Shown in pieces: positions 36,097 through 45,219 of a DNA stretch of 64,000 nucleotides. Position 1 is the stretch's first letter. Every line of letters starts with the position of its first letter. The notes beneath the pieces are model-generated. The model ran no database searches and was not told the origin of the DNA. It saw only the letters and a list, made by a program, of their open reading frames with translations. This DNA comes from Natrinema gelatinilyticum (GTDB lineage Archaea; Halobacteriota; Halobacteria; Halobacteriales; Natrialbaceae), in NCBI RefSeq assembly GCF_024266705.1, contig NZ_CP100757.1:1302001-1366000 (forward strand). The letters run 5' to 3'. A program made the position numbers and the translations under genes.

Positions 36097-37581
36097 ATGC
36101 TAGACGCAATCTCGCCGACGGCGGACTGGAACGCGCTATACATCGATGGGGAGTGGGTCGAGGCGGACGGTGACGTATTGCCGGTTGAGGATCCCTCGAC
36201 GCGGGAGGTGTTCGCGGAGGTTCCTGCGGCCACCGAGTCGGATGTCGACGCCGCCTACGAGGCAGCGGCCGAGGCGCAGGCCGAGTGGAAGCACCAGCCG
36301 CCCGCAGCCCGCCAGGAGGTCGTACAGCAGTTCATCCAGGCGCTGCAGGAGTACGAGGAGGAGATCATCGAACTGCTCACCTACGAGGCCGGCGGGAACG
36401 CCGGATACGGCCACACGTCCCACCAGCTCACAACCGATCAAGCGGCTGAGGCCGCGACGCTGCCGCGACGGATGAAAGGTGAACACGCATCCTCCAACAT
36501 CCCTGGCAAGGAACACGTCGTGAAGCGCGAACCGAAGGGCGTCGTCACGGTTATCTCGCCGTGGAACTTCCCGCTGAACCTCTCGGGGCGGGCGGTGCTG
36601 CCCGCCATCGCCGCCGGCAACGCAGTCGTGCTCAAGCCGGCGACGAACACCCCGATCAGCGGCGGCCTGCTGTTCGCCAAACTGCTCGAGGAGACCGATC
36701 TCCCCGACGGCGTCCTGAACGTCGTCACCGGGCGCGGTTCGGAGATCGGCGACCGCGTGGCGAGCCACCCCGAGAGCGACGTGGTGGCGTTCACCGGCTC
36801 GACGGAAGTCGGTCGCCGCGTCGCCGCCGCGGCTGCCAAGAATCTCGCGACGCCCGCGATGGAACTGGGCGGCAACAACACCCACGTCGTCACCGCCGAC
36901 ACCGACCTCGAGCGCGCCGTCGACGGGGCCGTGTTCGGTTCGTTCGTCCACCAGGGGCAGGTGTGCATCTCGATCAACCGGCACCTCGTCCACGAGGACG
37001 TCTACGACGAATACGTCGCCCACCTAGTCGATCGGGCCGAGTCGCTCTTCGCCGGGAGCGCCCACGACGAGGTCCACATCGGCCCCGTGATCGACGAGCA
37101 CCAGCGCGACGACATGCTTGAGTACGTCCAGGAGACGATCGACGCCGGCGCGACGCTCGAGACCGGCGGCGGAACGGTCGACCTCAAGGGTGTCGACGAC
37201 TCGCTGGTCGTCGAGCCGACGGTGCTCTCCGACTGCACGAACGATATGGCGGCGGCGTGTAACGAGCACTTCGGCCCCATCGCGCCGGTGATTCCGTTCT
37301 CCGACGTCGACGAGGCGATCGAGATCGCCAACGACACGGAGTTCGGGCTCTCCGGATCGGTCCACTCGGGCGATCTCGAGACCGGACTGTCGATCGCCGA
37401 GCAGATGGAGACCGGGATGGTCCACGTCGGCGACCAGCCCATCAACGACGAGGCGCACGTCCCGTTCAGCGGCACCGGCGCCTCCGGAATGGGCGGCTAC
37501 AACACCGAGGAGTTCCTCCGCGAGATAACCGAGACGAAGTGGATCTCGCTCCAGCGCGAGCCGCGCGAGTATCCGTTCTGA
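36097..37581 (+). CDS. NAD(P)-dependent aldehyde dehydrogenase
   Basis: A 494-residue ALDH of normal length. Visible motifs are S-P-W-N-F-P-L-N with the catalytic asparagine, F-T-G-S-T-E-V-G-R of the cofactor site, E-L-G-G-N-N with the general base, and G-Q-V-C-I-S with the nucleophile at C290. A strong GGAGGAGGT ribosome site lies about 18 bases before ATG 36097, which suggests a leadered transcript. It would oxidise an aldehyde to an acid. Benzaldehyde or vanillin-like aldehydes are attractive, as it sits inside the aromatic island, but the sequence alone fits many substrates. Confidence 0.95.
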   Translation: MLDAISPTADWNALYIDGEWVEADGDVLPVEDPSTREVFAEVPAATESDVDAAYEAAAEAQAEWKHQPPAARQEVVQQFIQALQEYEEEIIELLTYEAGGNAGYGHTSHQLTTDQAAEAATLPRRMKGEHASSNIPGKEHVVKREPKGVVTVISPWNFPLNLSGRAVLPAIAAGNAVVLKPATNTPISGGLLFAKLLEETDLPDGVLNVVTGRGSEIGDRVASHPESDVVAFTGSTEVGRRVAAAAAKNLATPAMELGGNNTHVVTADTDLERAVDGAVFGSFVHQGQVCISINRHLVHEDVYDEYVAHLVDRAESLFAGSAHDEVHIGPVIDEHQRDDMLEYVQETIDAGATLETGGGTVDLKGVDDSLVVEPTVLSDCTNDMAAACNEHFGPIAPVIPFSDVDEAIEIANDTEFGLSGSVHSGDLETGLSIAEQMETGMVHVGDQPINDEAHVPFSGTGASGMGGYNTEEFLREITETKWISLQREPREYPF

Positions 37582-37712
37582 GGCTGAGGGCTCAAGCGGC
37601 CCGCCCGCTCGCGACGATCGCCGATTTTTTGCGTCCGATTTCACCTCGAGTACTCCGACCCGGCCCCCGGCTCGACCCCGAATCCTAATTATTCGTGCCG
37701 GCGAATCGGGGT

Positions 37713-37979
37713 ATGCGCGTCGAACTCGATCGACCGGCGGTTACGGAAGAGACGGGTACCCGTCATCACCCCGCCGCGGTGTACCTGCTGGGCGACGAGT
37801 CGGCCGGCGTCACGGGCGTGACGGTGACGGCGGCGGGTGACGAGATCGGCACCCTCTCAGAGCCGAGGCAGGTCCGAACCGGCGTCCACGAAGGTGGGTG
37901 GACGGTCGATGCAATCGCCGGCACCTTCGAGTCCGTGGCAGACGGCTATGACCTCGAGCGGACCGCTCGATTCCTATGA
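37713..37979 (+). pseudogene. short-chain dehydrogenase, C-terminal fragment
   Basis: The 88 codons from ATG 37713 match the tail of a haloarchaeal short-chain dehydrogenase. H-H-P-A-A-V-Y-L-L-G-D-E-S-A-G-V-T-G-V-T-V-T is the usual A-x-x-x-x-F-L-a-s-d-x-a-x-x-i-T-G segment after the active site. The Rossmann fold with G-x-x-x-G-x-G and the S-Y-K catalytic residues are absent. It may be expressed as a small protein, but it cannot be an enzyme of this family. Confidence 0.65.
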
Positions 37980-38045
37980 CTACCCGGATGAAAACGGATG
38001 ACGGATGAACGAGTCCCACGGCGCTATCGCGCCCCGGCTAGTGGC

Positions 38046-38231
38046 TCAGTTGGCGGTCGATTCGACGCTGGCTTCGAAGATCTCCTTTGCAGGGAAGGCG
38101 GTGCGGCAGTCCTCGCAGACCATCTGGCGCGCGATCGCGTACTCCCAGAGCTTTCCGCCGCAGTCTAGGCAGTCAAAGTGCGCTCGGACAAATGGGTCCT
38201 CGTCGACGTAAGGGTTGTCGAACTCGGCCAT
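38046..38231 (-). CDS. small zinc-ribbon protein
   Basis: A 61-residue protein with two C-x-x-C knuckles, C-L-D-C near residues 21-24 and C-E-D-C near 39-42, which should bind one zinc ion. The ends are acidic. Such mini zinc ribbons are frequent in haloarchaea and may bind nucleic acid or proteins; no role is known. The gene lies just after gentisate dioxygenase on the same strand, with about 100 bases between them. Confidence 0.75.
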   Translation of the reverse strand: MAEFDNPYVDEDPFVRAHFDCLDCGGKLWEYAIARQMVCEDCRTAFPAKEIFEASVESTAN

Positions 38232-38336
38232 ACGCGAATCCTATGGCGACGATCTATAAGAGTATTGCCCAGTCGTCGGCTCCCGCAGGACGAGATGGGC
38301 GTCCTCGACCCTCGATCGAGCAAGGTCAGATACTCG

Positions 38337-39413
38337 TTACTCGGAGGCCTCGGCCTCGGCGTAGAAGTTCATCGACCGGAGAATTGGCTCGTCGGTCATG
38401 CCCAGCAGGATCGCCTCGTCGTCGGGTTCGTGGTGGTGTGGCGCGTCCGGTGGTACCACGAAGATGTCCCACTTGTCCCACTCGAGGGCCTCGTCGTCGA
38501 CGTGGGTCACGCCTTCGCCTCCGATGACGAAGTAGACCTCCGTCGAGTTGTGGAAGTGAGCGTCCGTCGCCTCCTGCAAGAGTTGGGCCCGGAACGACAT
38601 GGTCGGGAACAGCGGCGGCTCGGCCGTGGCCGGATTGACGTATGTGAGGCTGAACCCGTCGTAGGGGTCCGGGTCGTCGTTGTCGGCGTACTGGCGGAGC
38701 GACTCAAGCATCTCGTCCCAGTCGAAGCGGTACGGCGGCGTCGGCTCCTTGTTCCCCTGGAACGGGCCGGGGATGGAACCGTCGTCCTCCTCGTTGACGG
38801 GGCGACCGCGACCGTACTGGGAGGCCCAGTAGCCCTGGGTCTTCGTGACCGGCTGGCGCTCGAGTTCGTGGTTCTCGAAGACGTGGGTGTTGTTCAGCGT
38901 GTCGAGGAACAGCGGTAGGTCGAGGACGTCAAGCCACGCGGCCGTCTTGTCTGAGTCGTTGACGTGATCGTGCCACTCCCACTGAGGCGTCGTGATGAGG
39001 TCGTTGTCCTTCATCGGGAACTCCTCGCCGGCGACGACCGTCTTCATCTCCTCGTGCCCGTCGATGGTGAACCGGAGGGCACTGGCGGCATGACGGTGCG
39101 ACGGCGCGGTCTCACCGGGCGAGACCGTCTGGATGCCCACGTAGATCGTGTTCGAGATCGCGTTCTGGGCGTTGATCGGGACGGCAACCCGCCGCTGGAA
39201 CCCTGGTGGGAGGTCGGCGATCGGGACATCCTCCTCGATGCCGTCGATGGCGGCCTTGATATCCTCCCACTTCCAGATGTTTGGCTCGAGGTTGTCGAGG
39301 AGGTTGCCCATGTCCTGTTCGACTTCCCAGAGTGGGCAGAGGTCGTTCTGCTCGAGGATACTCCGCGTATCGGAACTCAATTCTAGAAGTTCCTCTGGCT
39401 CTTGCTGTGCCAT
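38337..39413 (-). CDS. gentisate 1,2-dioxygenase
   Basis: A 358-residue bicupin of gentisate dioxygenase length. The first cupin holds the iron ligands in S-H-R-H-A-A-S-A-L-R-F near residues 103-113 and a later H-D-H. The second cupin has A-H-F-H-N-S-T-E-V-Y-F-V-I-G-G-E-G near 282-298. The enzyme opens gentisate with Fe(II) and oxygen to give maleylpyruvate, in the cytoplasm. I chose ATG 39413; the frame extends to 39512, but those residues do not fit the family. The divergent neighbour at 39591 would act on the product, and the two share a 177-base promoter region. Confidence 0.95.
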   Translation of the reverse strand: MAQQEPEELLELSSDTRSILEQNDLCPLWEVEQDMGNLLDNLEPNIWKWEDIKAAIDGIEEDVPIADLPPGFQRRVAVPINAQNAISNTIYVGIQTVSPGETAPSHRHAASALRFTIDGHEEMKTVVAGEEFPMKDNDLITTPQWEWHDHVNDSDKTAAWLDVLDLPLFLDTLNNTHVFENHELERQPVTKTQGYWASQYGRGRPVNEEDDGSIPGPFQGNKEPTPPYRFDWDEMLESLRQYADNDDPDPYDGFSLTYVNPATAEPPLFPTMSFRAQLLQEATDAHFHNSTEVYFVIGGEGVTHVDDEALEWDKWDIFVVPPDAPHHHEPDDEAILLGMTDEPILRSMNFYAEAEASE

Positions 39414-39557
39414 AGTTGCGTATTTGTCAAACGGTACCATAAGTGTGTGGGGGCCATCGAACGCCCCGTGAGCGATCGAAGCGGACTCGATCATTCCATC
39501 CAATCGCCGCACAGTTCGCCGGTCAATCCGACTGATTCGTCACTGATCGAGAAGGAA

Positions 39558-39565
39558 TTATTTAT
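39558..39565 (+). promoter_or_regulatory. TATA-like box of the FAH-type hydrolase gene
   Basis: TTATTTAT lies 26-33 bases before ATG 39591, the spacing for a leaderless transcript. It favours this start over an in-frame ATG at 39564, which lies inside the box. Confidence 0.5.
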
Positions 39566-39590
39566 GTGCCCGTGTGACAGTGAGCCTATC

Positions 39591-40469
39591 ATGCAATTCG
39601 TCAGGTTCAATAACGACCGACTGGGCTTGCTCACCGACGACGATGGCGTCATCGACGTCACTGATCGCCTCGGCCTCGAGACGAACGACCCGCTCAAGGA
39701 GTACGCGAAGGAGGGCCTCGACGCCAGCGAGTTCGCGGACGAGGATCCCGACTACGACCTTGAAGAGGTACGCGTCGAGTCGCCCGTCCGCCGGCCCGGA
39801 AAGGTCATCGCCGCGCCACTGAACTACGAGAACCACGTTCGGGAAGCCATCGCCGACAAGGACATCGTCACCGAGGAGTGGTTCACGATCGAGGACAAGG
39901 GCTACTTCCTCAAGGCGCCTTCGAGCGTCGCTGGCCCCGAGGACGGCATCAAACTCCCCTTCAATGACCGCCGCGTCGACCACGAGATCGAACTTGCCTT
40001 TGTGATGGGCGAGGAGGTAAAGGATGTTCAGAGCGACAGCGTATGGGACGCGATCCTCGGCTACACCATTCTCCTCGACGTCTCCGTCCGGGGGGATCAG
40101 GACCGCTCAAACCGCAAGTCCTACGACACGTTCACCATCATCGGCCCGCGCATCGTCACTCCCGATGAGGTCGGCGACCCGCACAACCTCGAGATGGAGC
40201 TCAAGCTCAATGGTGAGACCCGCCAGCAGGAGAACACGGGCGACATGATCTACAGCTGCGCCGATATCGTCGAGTACGCTTCGATCGGGATGACGATCGA
40301 AGCGGGCGACATCATCACGACTGGAACACCCGAGGGCGTCAGCGCGATCACCAGTGGGGACACGATCGACGCTGAAATTGAGAATGTCGGCTCGATGATG
40401 GTAGAGGTCACCGAACGCGACCTCGCGTTCGAAGATATCCACGTCGAGAAGAGCCAGCAGGACGACTGA
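39591..40469 (+). CDS. fumarylacetoacetate hydrolase-family protein (acylpyruvate hydrolase)
   Basis: A 292-residue FAH-fold hydrolase. P-G-K-V-I-A-A-P-L-N-Y-E-N-H lies near residues 68-81, and K-A-P-S-S-V-A-G-P near 108-116. The metal ligands fall in D-H-E-I-E-L-A-F-V-M-G near 129-139 and L-D-V-S-V-R-G-D near 160-167. The tail I-I-T-T-G-T-P-E-G-V is also conserved. Next to gentisate dioxygenase it should cleave maleylpyruvate directly, or fumarylpyruvate after isomerisation, to pyruvate and a C4 acid. No maleylpyruvate isomerase gene is seen in the window. Confidence 0.92.
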   Translation: MQFVRFNNDRLGLLTDDDGVIDVTDRLGLETNDPLKEYAKEGLDASEFADEDPDYDLEEVRVESPVRRPGKVIAAPLNYENHVREAIADKDIVTEEWFTIEDKGYFLKAPSSVAGPEDGIKLPFNDRRVDHEIELAFVMGEEVKDVQSDSVWDAILGYTILLDVSVRGDQDRSNRKSYDTFTIIGPRIVTPDEVGDPHNLEMELKLNGETRQQENTGDMIYSCADIVEYASIGMTIEAGDIITTGTPEGVSAITSGDTIDAEIENVGSMMVEVTERDLAFEDIHVEKSQQDD

Positions 40470-40605
40470 CCGAACTCGTCGCACCGCCGCTGCAGTTACC
40501 GCTATCCGTTTTTCAGGTCGTAGACAGAGAGATCCGATCGTTTGAGTTCGGTTCCACGAGGGAAAATCGAACCTCCGTTTCCGGTTCGCCGTGACGGCGG
40601 CACCG

Positions 40606-41334
40606 TCAGTTCTTCGCGTCTGCTACGTCATTCGACTCGAGCGTCACGAGCGCGTCGAGTGCCACCGCGTCGTCCGACCGCGCCAGCAGCGGGTTGACCT
40701 CGAGTTCGCCGATTTCCTCGTGCTCGACCAGCAGATCGCCGACCGCGACGACCGCCTCGGCAACGGCGGCCCGGTCGACCGCCGGGGCGCCGCGGTAGTC
40801 GTCGAATAGCGGCGACGCTTCAAGTTCACGGGTCATCTCGACGGCCTCGGCGATCGAGATCGGCGCGATCCGGTGGCTCACATCTCGGAGTACCTCGACG
40901 GCAATCCCGCCGAGGCCGACGACGACGGTCGGGCCGAACGACGGGTCGCGCGTACCGCCGACGATCACCTCGAGTCCAGCCTCGAGGTCGACGCCCTCCT
41001 CGATGAGGACCGTTGCCTTGAGGTCCCGCTCGTCGGCCGCTTCGAAGATCTGCTCGGCGGCCGTCCTGACCGACCCCGCGTCCTCGAGGCCGACTACCAC
41101 TCCGGCGCCGTCGGCCCACTCGCTCTTGTGGTGGACTGCTGACGAGGCGACCTTTGCGACGACGGGGTAGCCGATCCGTTCTGCAGCCTCGACGGCCTCG
41201 TCCGGCGAGTCGATCGTTTCACCCTCAGGGATGGCAACGCCGCGGTCGGCGACCAGTCGCTTCGCCTCGGACTCGGTGAGCGCGGAGCGGCCGTCGGCGA
41301 GCGCTGCTTCGATCGAACCGTCTATTCTAGTCAT
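40606..41334 (-). CDS. acyl-CoA ligase (ADP-forming), beta subunit
   Basis: A 242-residue ATP-grasp subunit. L-T-E-S-E-A-K-R-L-V-A-D-R-G-V-A-I-P near residues 19-36 and Y-P-V-V-A-K-V-A-S near 75-83 with the ATP-binding lysine are typical; D-P-S-F-G-P-T-V-V-V-G-L-G-G lies near 133-146. Its ATG overlaps the stop of the alpha gene by four bases, so alpha and beta are made together. The pair converts an acyl-CoA, ADP and phosphate into acid, CoA and ATP, or the reverse. It may also serve the orphan alpha subunit at 25037-26374. Confidence 0.92.
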   Translation of the reverse strand: MTRIDGSIEAALADGRSALTESEAKRLVADRGVAIPEGETIDSPDEAVEAAERIGYPVVAKVASSAVHHKSEWADGAGVVVGLEDAGSVRTAAEQIFEAADERDLKATVLIEEGVDLEAGLEVIVGGTRDPSFGPTVVVGLGGIAVEVLRDVSHRIAPISIAEAVEMTRELEASPLFDDYRGAPAVDRAAVAEAVVAVGDLLVEHEEIGELEVNPLLARSDDAVALDALVTLESNDVADAKN

Positions 41335-42707
41335 CGGCTCACCTTCTCTGCCACGACGTCCGGTTCGGCGTTTCGCAGCGCGTACCGCACGAGGGCCGCG
41401 ACGGCGTCGGCGCCGCGCTCGGGCGTCCGGTAGACCGGAATTCTCAGTGCCTCAAGGTCCGCGAGTTCGTTCTGCAGCGCCGCGTCGGGGCCGCCGCTGG
41501 CGAAGACAATAGGCTTGTCGACCTCGTCGACAAGGCCCTCAAGGGTCCCCGTCGGGTACCCGAGCGCACGCTCGTACAGCTCGTAGACCATGACGATATC
41601 CACGTTCTCGTCGCGCGCGACGGCCGCGACGACGTCGCCGAACTCAGGCATCGGCCGCCCGGTGTCGACCGGGTTTGCCGAGTAAGTCATTCCGGGGAGG
41701 ATCTCCTCGACGGTCTCCCGGGTCTCGTCCGTGAGCATCGGAAGCTCCGCCCCGGCGGCTTTCAGGCGGTCGGTGATGGCGATCCCCGGCCCCGCCTGGG
41801 CGGTAACGACGCCGACGTTCGGCCCGTCGGGGCGCGGGCACGACGACAGCGACTTCCCCGCGTCGAGCAGTTCCTGGACCGAGCGAACCGTCGGGACGCC
41901 GTACTGGGCGAAGCCGGCCTCGTACAGTTCGTACCGCCCGGTTAGCGCGCCCGTGTGGGACTCGGCGAAGTCGCCCACGTCCTGCTCGCCGACGTTGTAG
42001 GCGACCACCGGCGTCTCTGTCGCGTGGCAGGTCTCGAGGAGGCCGCGTGCGTGGTCCGTCCCCTCGATGTGCAGCAGGATGGCGTCGGTCCGGTCGTCCG
42101 CGTCGAAGTGTTCGATCGCCTCTTGGAAGCCGACGTTGGCGCGGTTGCCCAGGCCGACCATTGCCGAAACGCCGACCCCCTCATTCTCCGCGCGGAACGC
42201 GAGGGAGTAGGCGAGGCCACCGCTCTGGGCGACGACCACCAAGTTCCCTGCAGGGATCGCCTCGACATCGGTCGCGAACGTCGCGTAGAGTTTCTCCGAG
42301 GGAAGCAGGAAGCCGCTCGTGTTCGGCCCCAGCAGGTGGACGCCACCCTCGGTCGCGGCCTCGATCAGTCGCCGCTGCAACCGCTTGCCCTCCTTGCCCG
42401 CCTCGGCGAAGCCGCCGGCGAAGATGACTGCGCCGCCGATCCCCGCCGCACCGCACTCCTCGACGACGTCCGGGACGACCGGCGCCGGCACGCACAGCAG
42501 CGCGAGGTCGACGGCGTCGTCGATGTCGGTCACGGAGGACACGAACTCCCGGTCGAACACGGTCCCCGACGCCGACGGGTTGACCGGGTACACCGGCCCG
42601 TCGAACTCGACGGCGTTGCGCATCGCTTCGTAACCAATCTTTCCGGGTGTCTCCGAGGCCCCCACCACGGCGATTCCGCTCGGGTCGAATAGGCTCGTCA
42701 CGGCCAT
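41331..42707 (-). CDS. acyl-CoA ligase (ADP-forming), alpha subunit
   Basis: A 458-residue alpha-type subunit with the CoA-binding start I-A-V-V-G-A-S-E-T-P-G-K-I-G. L-L-G-P-N-T-S-G-F lies in the second domain, and the phosphohistidine segment is E-S-H-T-G-A-L-T-G. The catalytic histidine region is canonical here, unlike in the paralogue at 25037. It forms a coupled pair with the beta subunit (41331-41334 overlap). The likely role is to capture energy from acyl- or aroyl-CoA, or to activate acids, within the aromatic island. Confidence 0.93.
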   Translation of the reverse strand: MAVTSLFDPSGIAVVGASETPGKIGYEAMRNAVEFDGPVYPVNPSASGTVFDREFVSSVTDIDDAVDLALLCVPAPVVPDVVEECGAAGIGGAVIFAGGFAEAGKEGKRLQRRLIEAATEGGVHLLGPNTSGFLLPSEKLYATFATDVEAIPAGNLVVVAQSGGLAYSLAFRAENEGVGVSAMVGLGNRANVGFQEAIEHFDADDRTDAILLHIEGTDHARGLLETCHATETPVVAYNVGEQDVGDFAESHTGALTGRYELYEAGFAQYGVPTVRSVQELLDAGKSLSSCPRPDGPNVGVVTAQAGPGIAITDRLKAAGAELPMLTDETRETVEEILPGMTYSANPVDTGRPMPEFGDVVAAVARDENVDIVMVYELYERALGYPTGTLEGLVDEVDKPIVFASGGPDAALQNELADLEALRIPVYRTPERGADAVAALVRYALRNAEPDVVAEKVSR

Positions 42708-42838
42708 ACGAACGGTGTCGAATCAGTGGGGCAAAACGTTTTCCCCCACCGATCTCGCCCTCGGGCGCCCCATGGCGCGTTCCGACCGCTCCTCGGAAGG
42801 GGATTGCAAACGGGCCGAACTGACGGCTCGCTCCCTGA

Positions 42839-43460
42839 TCAGGGTTTCCCCGCGAACTCGACGAATGCCTCGAGTTTGTCCCGCGCCCCCGAAAGCACCG
42901 ACGAGCCGTAGGAGACCAGCCCCGCCTCGAACCCGTAGTTGAGGAGGCGTTCGAGGCTCTCATCGGCACGAGTCAGGTCCTCGGAGTAGACGGCCGTCGG
43001 GAGAACGAAGTAGCCCTCTGGCAGGCCGCGCGCGTCGGAACCAAAGACGGCGTCCCCGAGCACGGCGCGGTCGTTCGTCTCGTCGATCAGGGCGTGATGT
43101 TGAGGCGTGTGCCAAGGCTGTGGACAGCCTCGAACACCCCGACCTCGTCGCCGTCCGAGACCCGCTGGTCGACGAGCGCGTCGTCGACGTCCGTTCCCTT
43201 GGGACGAAGGTATCGACGTTGTACTGCTTGACCACGGCCTCGATCCCTCCGACGTGGTCGCTGCCGCCATGGGTGATCACGATGCGCTCGGGGTCGACGC
43301 CGAGGTGCTCGGGCGCCTCGAAGAGGACGACTGTCGTGTTCGGTAACCCCGTGTCGACGAGCGTCGGGACGTCGGCGTCGAAGAGGAATGCGCGGTAGCG
43401 GGCCGATCCGTCGTCTTGCAGGGTGACGTCGTAGACTTCGGGCAGTCGTTCGACGTACAT
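42839..43460 (-). pseudogene. metallo-beta-lactamase-fold hydrolase, frameshifted
   Basis: From ATG 43460 the first 90 codons read as a normal MBL-fold protein (L-V-D-T-G-L-P-N-T near residues 35-43). The metal motif T-H-G-G-S-D-H lacks the second histidine of the usual H-x-H-x-D-H. Near 43190 the frame shifts, and it shifts again near 43110. The end (A-V-L-G-D-A-V-F-G-S-D, then G-L-P-E-G-Y-F-V-L-P) is readable in another frame down to 42839. No working enzyme is expected. Confidence 0.75.
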
Positions 43461-43536
43461 CAGCGTACCCGTATGCCGCGAGATGGTATATAACGAGTGG
43501 CGACCCGCGTCCGGTCTCCGGCGGCCGTGCGGTCGC

Positions 43537-45084
43537 CTACGTCCCGAAGAATTCCTCGTGGACCGTTGCCCGCTCGATGGTCCCTGTGTCGGTTCGCGGG
43601 AGCGATTCGTCCGTCACCGCGTACTCTCGCGGTCGCTTGAAGTTGGCCAGGTTGTCGTGCTCCTTGCAGAATCGGTCGAGTTCGTCGACGTCAACCTCCG
43701 CCGATCCGTCGGTGCAGAGCACGCTCGCCACGCGGTGGCCCCACTGCTCGTCCTCGAGGCCGATCACAACGGCCTCCTCGACCGCCTCGTGGCCCTCGAG
43801 GATGTCCTCGACCTCTTCGGGGTAGACGTTCTCGCCGCCGCTGACGATCATGTTGTCGATCCGACCGACGATGTAGAGGTAGCCGTCCTCGTCGACCTCG
43901 GCGCAGTCGCCCGTTCGGAGCCAGCTGTCGACGTATGTCCGCTCGCTCTCCTCGGGATGGTCCAGGTAGCTGGTGCTCATTCCAGGACTGCTGGCGATGA
44001 TCTCGCCAATTTCGCCCGGTTCGACTGTCGCCGTCGGATCGGGATCCTCGTCGGGATCGGCGGCCTCGACGACGCGAAGTTCCCACGTGAACGACTCCTT
44101 GCCGATCGTCCCAGTGTGTTCGTCCTGCACCGACGGGTGGGCGAAAGTGAGGTTCGGACCGCCCTCAGTCAGCCCGTAGGTGTTGTACACGCCGTCGGTC
44201 AGATACTCGGAGGCATTCTCCACGAGTGATTCGGTCACGATCGAACCGCCTGTTCGGATGTATGAGAGGGTGTCGATGTTGTAGCCCGATTCCGCCTGCG
44301 CGTCGGCCAGCACGTGCAGTTGTGTCGGGACCGCGAGCATCCCCGTCACGTCGTACTCCTCGACGAGACGGAGCGCCTTGTCAGGGTCGAAGTCCGACTG
44401 GACGACCATCGTGGCGCCGGCCATGAGGTGCGGGAGGATCCACGCGTCGGTCGTCACCATGTGGTACCAGGGCGTCGTGACGAGCGCGGTGTCCGTCTCC
44501 TCGATGGACATCTCCATGACGACCTGCATGGCGCCGTACCACATCTGTTCCTGGTCGAACAGCACCCCCTTCGGCGTGCTCGTGGTCCCGCTCGTGTAGA
44601 AGACACCGTGCTCGGACGCCGGATCGGGTTCGACCGGCTCCATTGACGCGCCCGCGATCACGTTCTCGTAGTCCTCGACGTTCTCCCGGTCGATCGCCTC
44701 CACGCCCGCGTGGATCCCCGTCTCGATCGCCGTCCGATCGAGCACCTCGAGGGCCTTCTCGGCGTTCGCGTCGTCGAACAGCAGTACCGCCGCCTCCGTT
44801 GGCTCGAGCATCGCCGCGAGGGTGCTGGGGCTGTCGCGGAACGGCAACTGGACGTTACCAATCCCCCGCTTTTGGCTCGCGAGCATGGCCTCGACGGCCA
44901 TCGATCCGGTGAGCGCGAGCGTCGCGATGCGTCGATCCGGCGCACGCTCGTTCAGCGCGTTCGTGAGTTGGGTCGTTCGGTCGTCTAGTTCCCCGTACGT
45001 CATCGATCGCCCATCGTCGGTCACGAGCGCCGTCTTCGACGAGTAACACCGGACGGTTCGCTCGAACGTATCAATGTACTTCAT
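43537..45084 (-). CDS. AMP-forming acyl/aroyl-CoA ligase with altered A10 motif
   Basis: A 515-residue ANL-superfamily protein with F-Y-T-S-G-T-T-S-T-P-K-G-V near residues 162-174, T-Y-G-L-T-E-G-G-P for adenylate binding, and W-L-R-T-G-D-C-A-E-V-D-E-D-G-Y. The C-terminal motif reads P-R-T-D-T-G-T-I-E-R, so threonine replaces the catalytic lysine of P-K-T-x-T-G-K. That lysine is needed for efficient adenylation in most relatives, so activity may be weak or different. By position in the aromatic island it is the candidate 4-hydroxybenzoate-CoA ligase. The neighbouring MBL pseudogene follows on the same strand. Confidence 0.9.
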   Translation of the reverse strand: MKYIDTFERTVRCYSSKTALVTDDGRSMTYGELDDRTTQLTNALNERAPDRRIATLALTGSMAVEAMLASQKRGIGNVQLPFRDSPSTLAAMLEPTEAAVLLFDDANAEKALEVLDRTAIETGIHAGVEAIDRENVEDYENVIAGASMEPVEPDPASEHGVFYTSGTTSTPKGVLFDQEQMWYGAMQVVMEMSIEETDTALVTTPWYHMVTTDAWILPHLMAGATMVVQSDFDPDKALRLVEEYDVTGMLAVPTQLHVLADAQAESGYNIDTLSYIRTGGSIVTESLVENASEYLTDGVYNTYGLTEGGPNLTFAHPSVQDEHTGTIGKESFTWELRVVEAADPDEDPDPTATVEPGEIGEIIASSPGMSTSYLDHPEESERTYVDSWLRTGDCAEVDEDGYLYIVGRIDNMIVSGGENVYPEEVEDILEGHEAVEEAVVIGLEDEQWGHRVASVLCTDGSAEVDVDELDRFCKEHDNLANFKRPREYAVTDESLPRTDTGTIERATVHEEFFGT

Positions 45085-45219
45085 CGGTGTGGTCGCCTAT
45101 GTGTGTGACCGGCTACCGAAGGTATTAATTATTATGATGGCCCGTCGTTTGATGGGTGTCGTTGCTAAGCGATTCCGGGGATCGAATCCGACCCGAGGCG
45201 CCGCCGAACGGGATCAATT

